37,126 nucleotides of DNA from Anaerolineales bacterium (GTDB lineage: Bacteria; Chloroflexota; Anaerolineae; Anaerolineales; UBA11858). This document shows, piece after piece, positions 7,676 to 16,042 of this stretch. A program made the translations under genes and the position numbers. A model generated the notes under the pieces. That model searched no databases. It worked only from the letters and a program-made list of their open reading frames with translations, and was not told the origin of the DNA. Positions within the stretch are counted from its first letter, which is position 1. Every line of letters begins with the position of its first letter. The DNA lies in contig JAGXKM010000011.1 of NCBI GenBank assembly GCA_018335275.1, forward strand, positions 1 through 37,126, in the 5' to 3' direction.

Positions 7676-7885
7676 TCAATCCTCCAAAGCAAACCCGATC
7701 TTAACAGTGACCTGCCATTGGATTGTCTTTGCGCCGTCAATCCTTCCCCGGACTTCAGTCATTTCAAACCAACGCATATCGCGTACAGTTTCCGACGCTT
7801 TAAGAATGGCATTATTGATCGCATTCTCGAGGGATTTTTCCGACGTGCCCGTGATTTCAATCTTTTTATAAACACTCTTATTCAT
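7676..7885 (-). CDS. Dodecin, flavin-binding storage protein
   Basis: The 69-residue product matches the dodecin family in length and along its sequence: KSVYKKIEITGTSEKSLENA, a central helix ending ASETVRDMRWFEMTEVRGRI, and a last strand IQWQVTVKIGFALED. Dodecins assemble into hollow 12-mers that bind and protect flavins (riboflavin, FMN) in the cytoplasm. The Trp in MRWFEM (residue 39) is the usual flavin-stacking residue. AAGGAGG lies 7 bases before the ATG. The gene is monocistronic in appearance and fits the stress and redox theme of the neighbourhood. Confidence 0.93.
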   Translation of the reverse strand: MNKSVYKKIEITGTSEKSLENAINNAILKASETVRDMRWFEMTEVRGRIDGAKTIQWQVTVKIGFALED

Positions 7886-8026
7886 GGATTATCCTCCTTT
7901 CCCCAATGTGTTTTTTAATCTGCTTCTACCCTTGACCTAATTCAACCAAGCATTATAAAACGAATCCCAAAAATTAGGAGTAGATTCATATTTTACTCGA
8001 ATATAACTGTAACGGATAATATTCTA

Positions 8027-8815
8027 TTACCCCTGGCAGAAAGGACAGAAATAGCTTGTACGGCCTGATACCTTAATTTTATCCAGCCCCCGACCACACC
8101 GGGGACAGGTGCCTTCTTTGTTTCTATGGGGCGTTAGATATGAGGTGGGAAATTGATCGGGATCCGCCTGCTGTTCTATAGCCGTATCGAGGACTTCTTT
8201 CATCGTTTTGTAAATTCTTCTCTTTTCTTCCTCTGACAACTTCATGAGCTTTTTTCTGGGATGGATTTTTGCCTGGAAAAGGATTTCATCGGAATAAACA
8301 TTCCCTATCCCTGAGATGAGTTTCTGGTTCATCAATTGAGACTTAATCATCCCCCTTCGGTTGGAAATCAATACCAAAAATGTTTTTTCATCGAAATCCT
8401 CTTTAAACACATCCGGCCCCAACTCCTTTTTCTCCACGAAGTCCTGGATTTGACCCGCCGTAAATATGGATCCCAATTTCCGCGGCATGATGAAAGCCAG
8501 ATGGCAATCTTCCTCAAAGTCATACAGCGCTCTTGTATAATCGGGGATTTCATGATCATTTTTAGAGTACTTTATAGTCCCGGTCATCCCAAAATGTAAT
8601 CCCAGCCATCCTTTTCCACTCACATCTAAAAATAAATATTTTCCATGCCGGTCCGTGCTTTGAAACTTGTGCCCCCTTAAATATTTTCTCAACCCCTCTT
8701 CCGTGATTCCATCCAAAATTCTTTCACTATATACCTTGACATCTGTAATCATTTGGTGCAGACTGGTGGATTGACAGTAACGCCTGAACACTTCCACATC
8801 AGGTAATTCTGGCAT
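8027..8815 (-). CDS. mutM: Formamidopyrimidine-DNA glycosylase (Fpg/MutM family)
   Basis: The 262-residue protein starts with MPELPDVE. In this family the initiator Met is removed and the exposed Pro acts as the nucleophile, with the following Glu as general acid. The N-terminal beta-sandwich includes DRHGKYLFLDV with the conserved Lys. The helix-two-turn-helix reads ISGIGNVYSDEILFQAKIHP, and a four-Cys zinc finger closes the protein (CPRCGRG...YFCPFC). It excises oxidised purines such as 8-oxoguanine and cuts the abasic site. A strong GGAGGAG precedes the start by 4 bases. The amrS gene lies just upstream (54-base gap), so the two may be co-transcribed. A Nei-like specificity cannot be excluded; the generic Fpg/Nei assignment is secure. 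Confidence 0.92.
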   Translation of the reverse strand: MPELPDVEVFRRYCQSTSLHQMITDVKVYSERILDGITEEGLRKYLRGHKFQSTDRHGKYLFLDVSGKGWLGLHFGMTGTIKYSKNDHEIPDYTRALYDFEEDCHLAFIMPRKLGSIFTAGQIQDFVEKKELGPDVFKEDFDEKTFLVLISNRRGMIKSQLMNQKLISGIGNVYSDEILFQAKIHPRKKLMKLSEEEKRRIYKTMKEVLDTAIEQQADPDQFPTSYLTPHRNKEGTCPRCGRGLDKIKVSGRTSYFCPFCQG

Positions 8816-8869
8816 AAAACTCCTCCATATCTGGATTCCCAGGGAACTGTGTTTCCAAAAAATTGATCT

Positions 8870-9913
8870 TCACCCCGTCATTCCCACTCCGGGAATACTT
8901 TCCCCGCAATTGGGACAGCTGTCTGTGCCCTCGATCCGATTTTCTGTGATCAAGTAACCCTGGCGATCGATCAATGTTTCCCCGCACCCAGCACAGTGCG
9001 TGTCACTTCCTTCTCTGACTTGACGGTTATATATATGCTTCAGGCCTTCTTCTTTTCCAATCTGATACGCATTACGCAAGCGCTCTGGTGAGGTGGGAGG
9101 GACATCTTGCATCTGGTAAGCAGGATAAAACCCGCTGATATGCCAGGGGGTTTCCTCCCCCAATTCTTCAGCGATGAACTTTGCTGCATTCCTTAATTCT
9201 TGATCGCTGTCATTTAATTCCGGGATAACCAGTGTGGTGACCTCCAACCAAATATCTAATTTCTTTATTGTCTTTAAGTTTTCCAAGACCGGTTCTAGCT
9301 TCGCTCCCACATATTTTCGATAAAAATCATTTTTGAAGCCTTTCAAATCAACGTTCGCTGCATCCAGATATGGTTCAATTTTTTTGAGTGCTTTTTCTGT
9401 CATATACCCGTTGGTGACAAATATATTTTTCAATCCCCGCTCTTGGGCGATTTGCGCTGTATCATAGGCATATTCAAAAAAGATCGTGGGTTCCGTATAG
9501 GTATAGGCAATACTCTTGCAGCCCTGATCCAGGGCGGTTTCCACGATCTTTTCCGGGCTGGCTTCACTCCCCATGATCATCTGTCGTTCTCTGGGCATTT
9601 GAGAGATCCCTGCATTCTGACACCATTGGCAGCGAAAATTACATCCCGGAGTTGCGATTGAGAACGCCCGGCTTCCAGGATAAAAATGAAGCAAAGGTTT
9701 CTTTTCAACGGGATCCACATGCTGGGAGATCGTTCGCCCATAGACCAGGGTATTTAATGTCCCCCCCTGATTTTCCCGAACATTGCAAATCCCTCGTTGG
9801 CCCTCCTGAATCTTGCAGTGATGCGCACACAAATCACAGCGGACATCTTGGTCCCCCAGGGACTCATAGAACATCGCTTCTTTCATATCCACCAACTCCA
9901 TTTCTTCCCACAT
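8870..9913 (-). CDS. amrS: AmmeMemoRadiSam-system radical SAM enzyme AmrS
   Basis: The 347-residue protein carries the radical SAM triad CNFRCQWC (CxxxCxxC) after the usual FSIATPG lead. It also has an N-terminal Cys motif (CDLCAHHCKIQEGQRGIC) and a C-terminal pair of CxxC motifs (HCAGCGE, SCPNCGE), all normal for AmrS. Other family segments are YTYTEPTIFFEYAYD and FVTNGYMTEKAL. The AmrS/Memo/AMMECR1 system is widespread but its reaction is unknown; no Memo or AMMECR1 partner is in this window. The annotated ATG at 9913 has a poor ribosome site. The internal ATG at 9886 (MKEAMFYE) matches the usual family start and has GGAG 9 bases upstream, so it may be the true start. The PRC-barrel gene ends 14 bases upstream. 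Confidence 0.9.
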   Translation of the reverse strand: MWEEMELVDMKEAMFYESLGDQDVRCDLCAHHCKIQEGQRGICNVRENQGGTLNTLVYGRTISQHVDPVEKKPLLHFYPGSRAFSIATPGCNFRCQWCQNAGISQMPRERQMIMGSEASPEKIVETALDQGCKSIAYTYTEPTIFFEYAYDTAQIAQERGLKNIFVTNGYMTEKALKKIEPYLDAANVDLKGFKNDFYRKYVGAKLEPVLENLKTIKKLDIWLEVTTLVIPELNDSDQELRNAAKFIAEELGEETPWHISGFYPAYQMQDVPPTSPERLRNAYQIGKEEGLKHIYNRQVREGSDTHCAGCGETLIDRQGYLITENRIEGTDSCPNCGESIPGVGMTG

Positions 9914-9927
9914 GATCCTTGCGGTGA

Positions 9928-10563
9928 TCAGTTACTTTCTTCTTCAGGTAAATTTTCCAGCGTCTCTGATTCCACAGAGAGCAAAACTTCATTCTCTCTA
10001 ACTTCCTGAATCCATTTGGAGGGAATGGCTTTTTCTTCGGTAAACAACAGCCCTTCGCTTACCACCATGTGGGTGACTTTCTCGTCTTCCGTTTTTACCC
10101 GTGTAATATGCCCCACATGCTCGCCATCCTGCGCCACCACATCGGCGCCTTCCTCAAGGGCAATCATCCCCTCTGGGACATTTCTTTCCGCTTTGAGTAT
10201 GTATTTAGGCATAGCATATCCGAGAATATTCCCCGTATTCCACCACCCCCCTACCGGCGGATACCAGTACAGGGCATCCACGTCTTCAAAAGGCTGCTCC
10301 GCCTCACTCAGCTCCACAAAATAAGCTTCCTCAAAAACCGGCAAAGAATCCAACTCTTCAGAGGGCTTGTTTAACCCTACCTCATCCTCATTCGTTGATT
10401 CCACCATCTCGATGGGGATCACCCTCCCTGTAGGGAACAACATCCCTTCACCGACTACAAGATGGGAAATTTCTTTTGTGTGAGGATCGATGATCACTCG
10501 ATCCACTGTGCCTACTTTCTCATCATCCGCTGCCTTGACCACTGATCCTTTAAAGAAACGCAT
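9928..10563 (-). CDS. PRC-barrel domain protein, two barrels
   Basis: The 211-residue protein contains two PRC-barrels, about residues 1-75 (KVGTVDRVIIDPHTKEISHL) and 125-205 (HVGHITRVKTEDEKVTHMVV), joined by an acidic linker with an aromatic patch (ALYWYPPVGGWWNTGN). It is a paralogue of the truncated gene at 1-592; the order of domains and the SLP...YFVEL linker pattern agree. Proteins of this type are common in stress-tolerant bacteria and their role is not settled. AAGGAGG is 6 bases before the ATG. It sits between the DUF6335-like gene (69-base gap) and amrS (14-base gap). Confidence 0.88.
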   Translation of the reverse strand: MRFFKGSVVKAADDEKVGTVDRVIIDPHTKEISHLVVGEGMLFPTGRVIPIEMVESTNEDEVGLNKPSEELDSLPVFEEAYFVELSEAEQPFEDVDALYWYPPVGGWWNTGNILGYAMPKYILKAERNVPEGMIALEEGADVVAQDGEHVGHITRVKTEDEKVTHMVVSEGLLFTEEKAIPSKWIQEVRENEVLLSVESETLENLPEEESN

Positions 10564-10631
10564 CCAATACCTCCTTCTCCCCTACGATTTGTCCAGTTAA
10601 ATATTTCCCATCGATCAATCCCTGCCCCCAT

Positions 10632-11207
10632 TTATTTTTCTTGATCCTCTTTTTCCCCTTCACGGATTTCCCTCTTTGGTATCCCTTCCTCTTGCTCGGA
10701 GTAAGGTTCCAATCGTTCTTCCCTGCGCTCTTTTAATTTCTTTTCAGTATTTAACGGTTCATCGTCATCGTAAGTAATCCCCACGGCTTCCCCCAACTCA
10801 TCCACCACATCCTGATCAGGAGTAGGCTCCGTTCCCCCAACGGCTTCTGCTCCACTCCCTGTATCCGCGCTCTCCCAATCGGCGTCTATATCTCCTCCCG
10901 CTACATCGGGTGAATTGAAATGCCTCTTTTCTAATTCCTCTTTGACCTTCTCCCGACCCCCATGGGCTAATTTTTGCCTTTCTTCAAAATCTTCAGTTAC
11001 GGCTTCATCCTCCGAATACCGCTTTTGTCTCTCTGCGGTAGCTTCAGAACGTTCATCTGCCGCCAATTTTTCGAGGGGCGTTTCCTCTTCTAGGAGATAA
11101 TCTTCGCCTTCCCTTTCCTCTTTATCTACCGGGACAATTTCAACGTATTCCTCTTCTTCTTTCTGAAAATTATGATCCTTAGGCTTTTCTTGCGTTTTTT
11201 CAGACAT
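10632..11207 (-). CDS. Acidic, probably disordered protein, DUF6335-like
   Basis: From the ATG at 11207 the product is 191 residues (a GTG at 11216 is an alternative; AGGTGG 5 bases before the ATG favours the latter). It is dominated by Glu, Asp, Lys and Arg, with no hydrophobic core expected over most of its length. A central block, GGDIDADWESADTGSGAEAV followed by GGTEPTPDQDVVDELGEAVG, matches my memory of the DUF6335 signature seen in cyanobacteria and other stress-tolerant bacteria. The tail is charged and repetitive. No enzymatic motif is visible. Such highly charged proteins are often induced by stress; that role is inference. The treT gene lies 70 bases upstream on the same strand. Confidence 0.75.
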   Translation of the reverse strand: MSEKTQEKPKDHNFQKEEEEYVEIVPVDKEEREGEDYLLEEETPLEKLAADERSEATAERQKRYSEDEAVTEDFEERQKLAHGGREKVKEELEKRHFNSPDVAGGDIDADWESADTGSGAEAVGGTEPTPDQDVVDELGEAVGITYDDDEPLNTEKKLKERREERLEPYSEQEEGIPKREIREGEKEDQEK

Positions 11208-11277
11208 TGCAGCCACCTCTTCTGTTTACCACTAACCTGAGTTCGTCTCTCTTGTCCCATAAACCTCATAATTGATT

Positions 11278-12495
11278 TCATTCTCGATATGAATAGCTCG
11301 TTTCGAAATTATCCAAAAGATCCAGATATTGTTCTAAGAGTCTGATCATCAAATAGCCATCCCGGACAGATTCCCGGGCTTTATGGCCCATTTCCTCCCG
11401 CAGATCCGGATCTTCGATGAGGGTCACAATTTTTTCTGCTGCTTCCTCATGGGAAGAAACCAAATACCCGTTTTCCCCATCCTGGATTTGGTGTTTTATG
11501 CCCCCAACATTGCCACCAATGACCGGAGTCCCTTTCCACATAGCTTCGGTCACCGTTAAGCCAAAGCCTTCTCTAATCGACTTTTGGAGGACGACCGCAG
11601 ATCGCGTCTGAAGGGCGTTGACAAGGGCTGTATCCTCTTTTGCCAGGATGATGATGCGTTCCTCGCGGGAATCCAATAAAGATTGATACACTTTTTGCCC
11701 TTCCGGATCATCGGTGGCAATGCTTCCCAGGAGGACAAGCGTGGCATCGATTTCTTCTTGAGCCATCTTAAAGGCCTCTATGACACCCTCTGGGTCTTTC
11801 CAACGATCAAAACGCGAAACCTGGGTCACGATGGGTAAATCCGTCGGAATGTCATAATAATCAAGGCGATCATCCATTTCCTCCCCTGACAAGCGCCGGT
11901 TCTTGATGCTGAAAGGATTCAGCGCCGGCATGAAATGTGTCTGGGGAACAGGAATATCTTGTTTATATTCTTCCAAACTCACAATCATAGCATCATATTC
12001 ATTTATGAATTGGGACAGATATTCCCACACCTCTTGATTTGGGTCTGTGAGATCGAGATGACAACGCCAGATCCAGGGACCGCGCTTTTCGTAATGCGAA
12101 ATCATGGGCAGCGGCTGCGGATCGTGGATGATCACCCTGTCGTGGTCAAGATGGTTTCGAATCGTGTTTTCATAGACCACATTTTCATAGATGCGTTTTT
12201 TCAGTGGCGTAAGGTTAATCTCACCGCCTTGCAACGCATTATGCAACTTTTTTGTGACGCTAAAATAATCCGGACTGCCCTGGATCACTCGCCACCCAGT
12301 TTTTATGCCCACGTCATTCATTAACAGGGTTAACGCGCCTAAAAGCTCCGCAACTCCTCCCCCATAATATGTGGAATTCACATGAGCGACATGCAGGTCT
12401 TCCAGTTTCCCCGCCTTATGTTGTACCCGCTCCACCGTTTCTTTTCCCACGAAACGTTTATAATTTTCCACCTGAGGTATTGTCTCATTTTGCAT
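11278..12495 (-). CDS. treT: Trehalose glycosyltransferring synthase (GT4 family)
   Basis: The 405-residue protein aligns with TreT. The N-terminal domain has HVNSTYYGGGVAELL (GGGVAE at 45-50) and the WRVIQGSPDYFSVTKKLHNA segment typical of the family. The C-terminal GT4 nucleotide domain has the ExxxxxxxE signature EGFGLTVTE (Glu309, Glu317) and the GGNVGG loop. TreT makes trehalose in one step from an NDP-glucose and glucose, a retaining reaction in the cytoplasm. Trehalose is a compatible solute, so the gene suits an osmotic or desiccation stress role. AAGGA lies 8-9 bases before the start. A palindrome overlapping a weak promoter is seen upstream (12532-12559). A general GT4 enzyme of another specificity is the alternative. 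Confidence 0.88.
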   Translation of the reverse strand: MQNETIPQVENYKRFVGKETVERVQHKAGKLEDLHVAHVNSTYYGGGVAELLGALTLLMNDVGIKTGWRVIQGSPDYFSVTKKLHNALQGGEINLTPLKKRIYENVVYENTIRNHLDHDRVIIHDPQPLPMISHYEKRGPWIWRCHLDLTDPNQEVWEYLSQFINEYDAMIVSLEEYKQDIPVPQTHFMPALNPFSIKNRRLSGEEMDDRLDYYDIPTDLPIVTQVSRFDRWKDPEGVIEAFKMAQEEIDATLVLLGSIATDDPEGQKVYQSLLDSREERIIILAKEDTALVNALQTRSAVVLQKSIREGFGLTVTEAMWKGTPVIGGNVGGIKHQIQDGENGYLVSSHEEAAEKIVTLIEDPDLREEMGHKARESVRDGYLMIRLLEQYLDLLDNFETSYSYRE

Positions 12496-12531
12496 GATTT
12501 CTTTCCTTGCTTTCAGTCCCTTTCTTTTTCA

Positions 12532-12559
12532 TTAATACATGATAAGAAACTTATCCCAA
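12532..12559 (-). promoter_or_regulatory. Candidate promoter with embedded palindrome upstream of treT
   Basis: On the minus strand TTGGGA (12559-12554) and TATTAA (12537-12532) are separated by 16 bases, each matching 4 of 6 consensus positions. The palindrome GATAAG-N3-CTTATC (12541-12555) falls mostly in the spacer, where a repressor could act. It lies 37-64 bases before the treT start. Confidence 0.3.
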
Positions 12560-12679
12560 TTTAGAATGTATCCCTGGATTGAGAATAGATACAAGCATGG
12601 TTACATTTTCTATTAGCAAGGTAAAGATCCAAGTACCCTTATTCAGATTTAAGTTCGTGTGAAATTCATTAATGAGGGC

Positions 12680-13069
12680 TCAGACGTGCTCCGGTTTTAT
12701 TTTGTACAGCTTTCGAATTTCATCAGGGGACCGGTGGGGATATTCTTCCACATCCAGATATTTCTGAGCCTGTTTATCAATATGTTCATCCGCGCCATCG
12801 GTGGTGATTTCCTCCACCACCCCTCGGACCTGAACATACCGATAAGGGTCATCTGGATCCTGGATGCTGATCGCTACCCGCGGATCCCGCTCCATGTTGA
12901 GATCTTTTTGACGGCCTTCCGCGCTGTTCACCAGGACATATTGCCCATCATAATCCACCCAAACGGGTGTGACCTGGGGGCTTCCATCCGGCATCAAGGT
13001 TGCCAAATGACCGAAAGACCGCTTACCAAATAAATTCTCAAACTTTTCAGGGATCGATTTCATGCTCAT
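12680..13069 (-). CDS. PPOX-class (F420- or FMN-binding split-barrel) protein
   Basis: The 129-residue protein shows the pyridoxamine 5'-phosphate oxidase-like split barrel: GHLATLMPDGSPQVTPVWVD, then YVLVNSAEGRQKDLNMERDP, then PYRYVQVRGVVEEI. This arrangement is typical of the PPOX-class F420-dependent group, small homodimeric flavin/deazaflavin reductases; an FMN-binding member is the alternative. Substrate specificity cannot be read from the sequence. GGAGG lies 5 bases before the first ATG. It stands alone, with 184 bases to treT and a 279-base divergent spacer to the DUF2892 gene. Confidence 0.87.
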   Translation of the reverse strand: MSMKSIPEKFENLFGKRSFGHLATLMPDGSPQVTPVWVDYDGQYVLVNSAEGRQKDLNMERDPRVAISIQDPDDPYRYVQVRGVVEEITTDGADEHIDKQAQKYLDVEEYPHRSPDEIRKLYKIKPEHV

Positions 13070-13242
13070 TCTTCCTCCTTTTTCATATGTTTTTATTCAT
13101 TTTACCTCTTAGGTGATAGGAAAAGCCTGAAGGCAATTTTAATGGTTTTCATGAGGAAGCCATTTCAGGAAAAGTACTCCTTTTTTTTCTTTGCTTGTTT
13201 GATATATATCGAAAGATAGATCGACCTTTATTTCTCTACCTA

Positions 13243-13271
13243 TGGACACCTGGGTAGCGGGCTCGTACATT
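13243..13271 (+). promoter_or_regulatory. Candidate sigma-70-like promoter for the 13349-17758 gene block
   Basis: TGGACA (13243-13248, 5 of 6 matches) and TACATT (13266-13271, 4 of 6) are separated by exactly 17 bases. The position, 77 bases before the first plus-strand start, is suitable. Nothing else was recognised in the 279-base divergent spacer. Confidence 0.4.
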
Positions 13272-13348
13272 ATAAGTAGTAGTAAAATTGTAATCAGGAT
13301 ACAGTGAACACGAAAGGGAAACCATTCCTCACAAAACAGGAGGTCAAA

Positions 13349-13576
13349 ATGCAAATCTTCAAATTTCTAGGCAGTCAAGCGGGGAGAATTCTACGCGGGT
13401 TGGCAGGGCTAATATTGATCGCCCTCGGTATATGGGCAGTGAGTGGAACATGGCAGTGGGTCCTACTCATCATCGGGCTTGTGCCCCTGGCTGCAGGATT
13501 ATTTGATTTCTGCCTCTTCGCCCCCCTATTTAATCTGCCCTTTCTTGGCGATCGCCTTCGTGATCAGTTCTCTTAA
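13349..13576 (+). CDS. YgaP/DUF2892-like small membrane protein
   Basis: The true start is the ATG at 13349, with AGGAGGT 5-6 bases upstream; longer versions starting near 13304 have no ribosome site. The 75-residue product has two membrane helices (GLILIALGIWAVSG and WVLLIIGLVPLAAGLFDF) separated by a short turn, then CLFAPLFNLPF. This matches the YgaP-like transmembrane domain family (DUF2892), in which a Cys near the second helix is common. The rhodanese domain found in some YgaP proteins is absent. Function of the stand-alone domain is unknown. It appears to be the first gene of the plus-strand block. Confidence 0.82.
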   Translation: MQIFKFLGSQAGRILRGLAGLILIALGIWAVSGTWQWVLLIIGLVPLAAGLFDFCLFAPLFNLPFLGDRLRDQFS

Positions 13577-13629
13577 AGGCCAGTCAACAAAATCCCAAAT
13601 ATGTCCCACATGGGTTGAGAAGCGCAGTG

Positions 13630-14331
13630 ATGACTTTTTCCCAAACGATGCCTACCCTTGTAGAAGTCGACATCGCCGATGTGAACCGCTCAAAAGCGGA
13701 AGCGAGGTGTTTTTACAACTCCATCAGCACATATTATGACACGCTGGCCGCGTCAAGCGAAAAGAAGTATGTTAACACTGGATTGGAGATGCTGGCTGTT
13801 CAAGAGGGTGAGCATGTACTTGAAATTGGCTGTGGCACCGGCCACGCTTTGGTGCAAATCGCGCAAATCACGGGAATTTCAGGATATGTTTATGGGGTCG
13901 ACATTTCAAAAGGAATGATTCAAATCAGCAGAGAAAGGCTTCGCAATTACGAACTATCTAAGAGGGTCAGTCTAGTCTTGGATGATGCAAGCAACCTTTC
14001 TTTCTCTTCAGGATCGATGGAAGCGATTTTCATCAGTTTTACCCTGAAACTATTTCATACGTTGGAAATCGCTCAAGTTCTGGCGGAGTGTCGTCGAATA
14101 TTAAAAAATCAGGGACGTATTTGTATCGTTTCCTTAGCTAAAGACGAACCCCTGAATTTTTTCGGTCGATTTTATGAATGGCTGCATGACAAATTCCCAA
14201 AAGTACTTGATTGCCGACCCATACCCGTCCAGGCACTGCTTCATCAAGCTGATTTCACCATCAAGGATCACCAAAAAGAAACCATGTGGGGCTTGCCCGT
14301 CAGTATGACCCTGGCCGCTCCTGCCAAATAA
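13630..14331 (+). CDS. Class I SAM-dependent methyltransferase
   Basis: The 233-residue protein has the Rossmann-like methyltransferase fold of the UbiE/COQ5 type. Motif I is HVLEIGCGTG (about 62-71), followed by GYVYGVDISKGMI and the post-I/II region RVSLVLDDASNLSF. The N-terminal FYNSISTYYDTLAASSEKKY segment is typical of the group. The substrate is not determinable. The start is uncertain: ATG 13630 has only a weak GAGAAG upstream, and in-frame TTG 13615 and ATG 13648 are alternatives. The gene lies 53 bases after the DUF2892 gene and 93 before sixA. Confidence 0.85.
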   Translation: MTFSQTMPTLVEVDIADVNRSKAEARCFYNSISTYYDTLAASSEKKYVNTGLEMLAVQEGEHVLEIGCGTGHALVQIAQITGISGYVYGVDISKGMIQISRERLRNYELSKRVSLVLDDASNLSFSSGSMEAIFISFTLKLFHTLEIAQVLAECRRILKNQGRICIVSLAKDEPLNFFGRFYEWLHDKFPKVLDCRPIPVQALLHQADFTIKDHQKETMWGLPVSMTLAAPAK

Positions 14332-14424
14332 AACGTTGGTACAATAGGCAAATGTTCCACCCCGCTGAGCTTGGTAAGGAAAATGACAGATGTTTCATCT
14401 ATACAAATAGATAAAGAGGGAGAT

Positions 14425-14886
14425 ATGAATCTCTATTTAGTGCAACACGCGGAAGCGAAAACTGAAGAACAAGACCCTGATCGATCATTGACACCCAAAG
14501 GCAGAAATGATGCCATCCAAGTCGCTGAAACCGGGAAAGGCCTCGATCTGAAAATCGACCAGATCCGGCACAGTGGCAAGAAAAGGGCGCGACAAACTGC
14601 GGGAATTTTTGGCCAACATCTCTCCCCAAAGGAAGGGATTGTCGAAGCATCCGGATTAGGTCCCGTTGATGATGTCAAACCTGTCGGGGATGAAGTGACT
14701 GCTGGCAATAAGAATCTATTGCTTGTCGGCCATCTGCCCTTTATGGAAAGAATAACAGGTTATTTGATCACTGGTGACCCGGATCATAAAGTGATTGATT
14801 TCCACAACGCAGGCCTGGTTTGTCTGAAGCGGGATAGAGAAGCCTGGTTGGTCGATTGGATAATCACACCCGAAATAGGAGCATGA
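14425..14886 (+). CDS. sixA: SixA-type phosphohistidine phosphatase
   Basis: From ATG 14425 the product is 153 residues and starts MNLYLVQHAEA, as expected for SixA. Longer readings from 14371 add an unconserved leader. It is a histidine phosphatase: His8 in VQHAEA is the phospho-acceptor, RHSGKKRARQTA is the second pocket motif and the second His is in LVGHLPFMERI (His103). The usual RHG motif reads QHA here, so the pocket Arg is replaced by Gln. SixA in Escherichia coli dephosphorylates phosphohistidine in HPt domains and in the PtsO protein. No histidine kinase or HPt is present in the window. The transaldolase gene begins 16 bases after the stop, suggesting co-transcription. Confidence 0.85.
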   Translation: MNLYLVQHAEAKTEEQDPDRSLTPKGRNDAIQVAETGKGLDLKIDQIRHSGKKRARQTAGIFGQHLSPKEGIVEASGLGPVDDVKPVGDEVTAGNKNLLLVGHLPFMERITGYLITGDPDHKVIDFHNAGLVCLKRDREAWLVDWIITPEIGA

Positions 14887-14902
14887 TCAAAGGAGAAACA
14901 GC

Positions 14903-16006
14903 ATGAACCAGACCAAACTTCACCAGCTTGAAGAACTCGGCCAATCCATTTGGTTGGACTTTATTCGCAGATCTATTCTCGAAAATGGTGAATTGCAGGA
15001 ATATGTTGAAAAGGGATTGCGCGGTGTGACCTCCAATCCAAGCATATTTGATAAGGCGATTTCAGATGGAGAGGAATACGATCAAACGATCACAGATCTC
15101 ACTTCACAAGGGAAATCAACCCACGAGATTTATGAAGCGCTGGCGGTCGCAGATATCCAAAAAGCCTGTGACATCCTTTCCCCGGTCTTTGAACAAAGTC
15201 ATAGAGAGGATGGATATGTCAGCCTGGAAGCGAACCCTCATCTGGCTCATGACACCCAGGGCACGATTGAAGAAGCTCAGCGGCTCTGGGACCTGGTGGA
15301 TCGTCCCAATCTTATGATTAAGGTCCCCGGTACACCCGAGGGAGTGCCAGCTATCGAAACCCTCACCAGCCAAGGGTATAACATCAATGTGACATTATTG
15401 TTCTCCAGAAGCCAGTATGACCAAATTTCAGACGCTTTCATTTCGGGACTCGAGCAATTTGCAGCGGATGGCGGAGACCCTAAAGACGTCTCTTCTGTAG
15501 CCTCCTTCTTTGTAAGCCGCATTGATGTCAAAATCGATAGGATATTGGGGGCCATGGATGAACCCGACGCAAAGGGTTTACAAGGAAAGATCGGCATCGC
15601 TTCAGCGAAAATGGTTTACCAGGATTATCTTGAAAAGTTTACTGGAAATCGCTGGAAATCCCTTGCGGAACAGGGTGCCCGCGTCCAACGTGTATTGTAC
15701 GGCAGCACAAGCACAAAGAACCCTGCTTATCCAGACACCCTCTACGCTGATGAGCTTATCGGTGAAGACACCATAAATACCCTCCCCCCACAGACATTGG
15801 ATGCTTTCCTCGACCACGGAACGGTATCAAACACTTTGACCACAGACATCGAGAAGGTGAAACAACAATTAAGTCAATTGTCATCCCTAGGGATAAATCT
15901 AGAAAATATAACTAAAGAATTACTTGATGAAGGCGTAGTGAAATTTGCGAATTCATTTGACGAATTAATGGTTTCAATTTCGAAAAAGAAGTCAACATTC
16001 GGATAA
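14903..16006 (+). CDS. tal: Transaldolase
   Basis: The 367-residue protein is a transaldolase of the longer bacterial type. It has GVTSNPSIFDKAI near the N-terminus, the Schiff-base Lys in LMIKVPGTPEG (Lys140), NINVTLLFSRSQY and SSVASFFVSRIDVKID. It moves a dihydroxyacetone unit between sedoheptulose 7-phosphate and glyceraldehyde 3-phosphate in the cytoplasmic pentose phosphate pathway. The SD AAGGAG is 8 bases before the ATG. It sits between sixA and osmC. Its product pool links to NADPH supply, which would suit the redox enzymes that follow; this link is inference. Confidence 0.95.
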   Translation: MNQTKLHQLEELGQSIWLDFIRRSILENGELQEYVEKGLRGVTSNPSIFDKAISDGEEYDQTITDLTSQGKSTHEIYEALAVADIQKACDILSPVFEQSHREDGYVSLEANPHLAHDTQGTIEEAQRLWDLVDRPNLMIKVPGTPEGVPAIETLTSQGYNINVTLLFSRSQYDQISDAFISGLEQFAADGGDPKDVSSVASFFVSRIDVKIDRILGAMDEPDAKGLQGKIGIASAKMVYQDYLEKFTGNRWKSLAEQGARVQRVLYGSTSTKNPAYPDTLYADELIGEDTINTLPPQTLDAFLDHGTVSNTLTTDIEKVKQQLSQLSSLGINLENITKELLDEGVVKFANSFDELMVSISKKKSTFG

Positions 16007-16042
16007 AATATTAGAATTTTAAACACAAGCGAAACTATTTTA

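Noticed and set aside
8870-9913. Extra Cys motifs in AmrS considered as a novel fusion
   Set aside because: N- and C-terminal Cys motifs are normal for AmrS.
11935-12324. Plus-strand open frame of 129 codons
   Set aside because: Antisense to treT with no recognisable domain or ribosome site.
13139-13354. Minus-strand open frame of 71 codons
   Set aside because: It overlaps the better supported DUF2892 start region, has no ribosome site and an unlikely low-complexity hydrophobic stretch.
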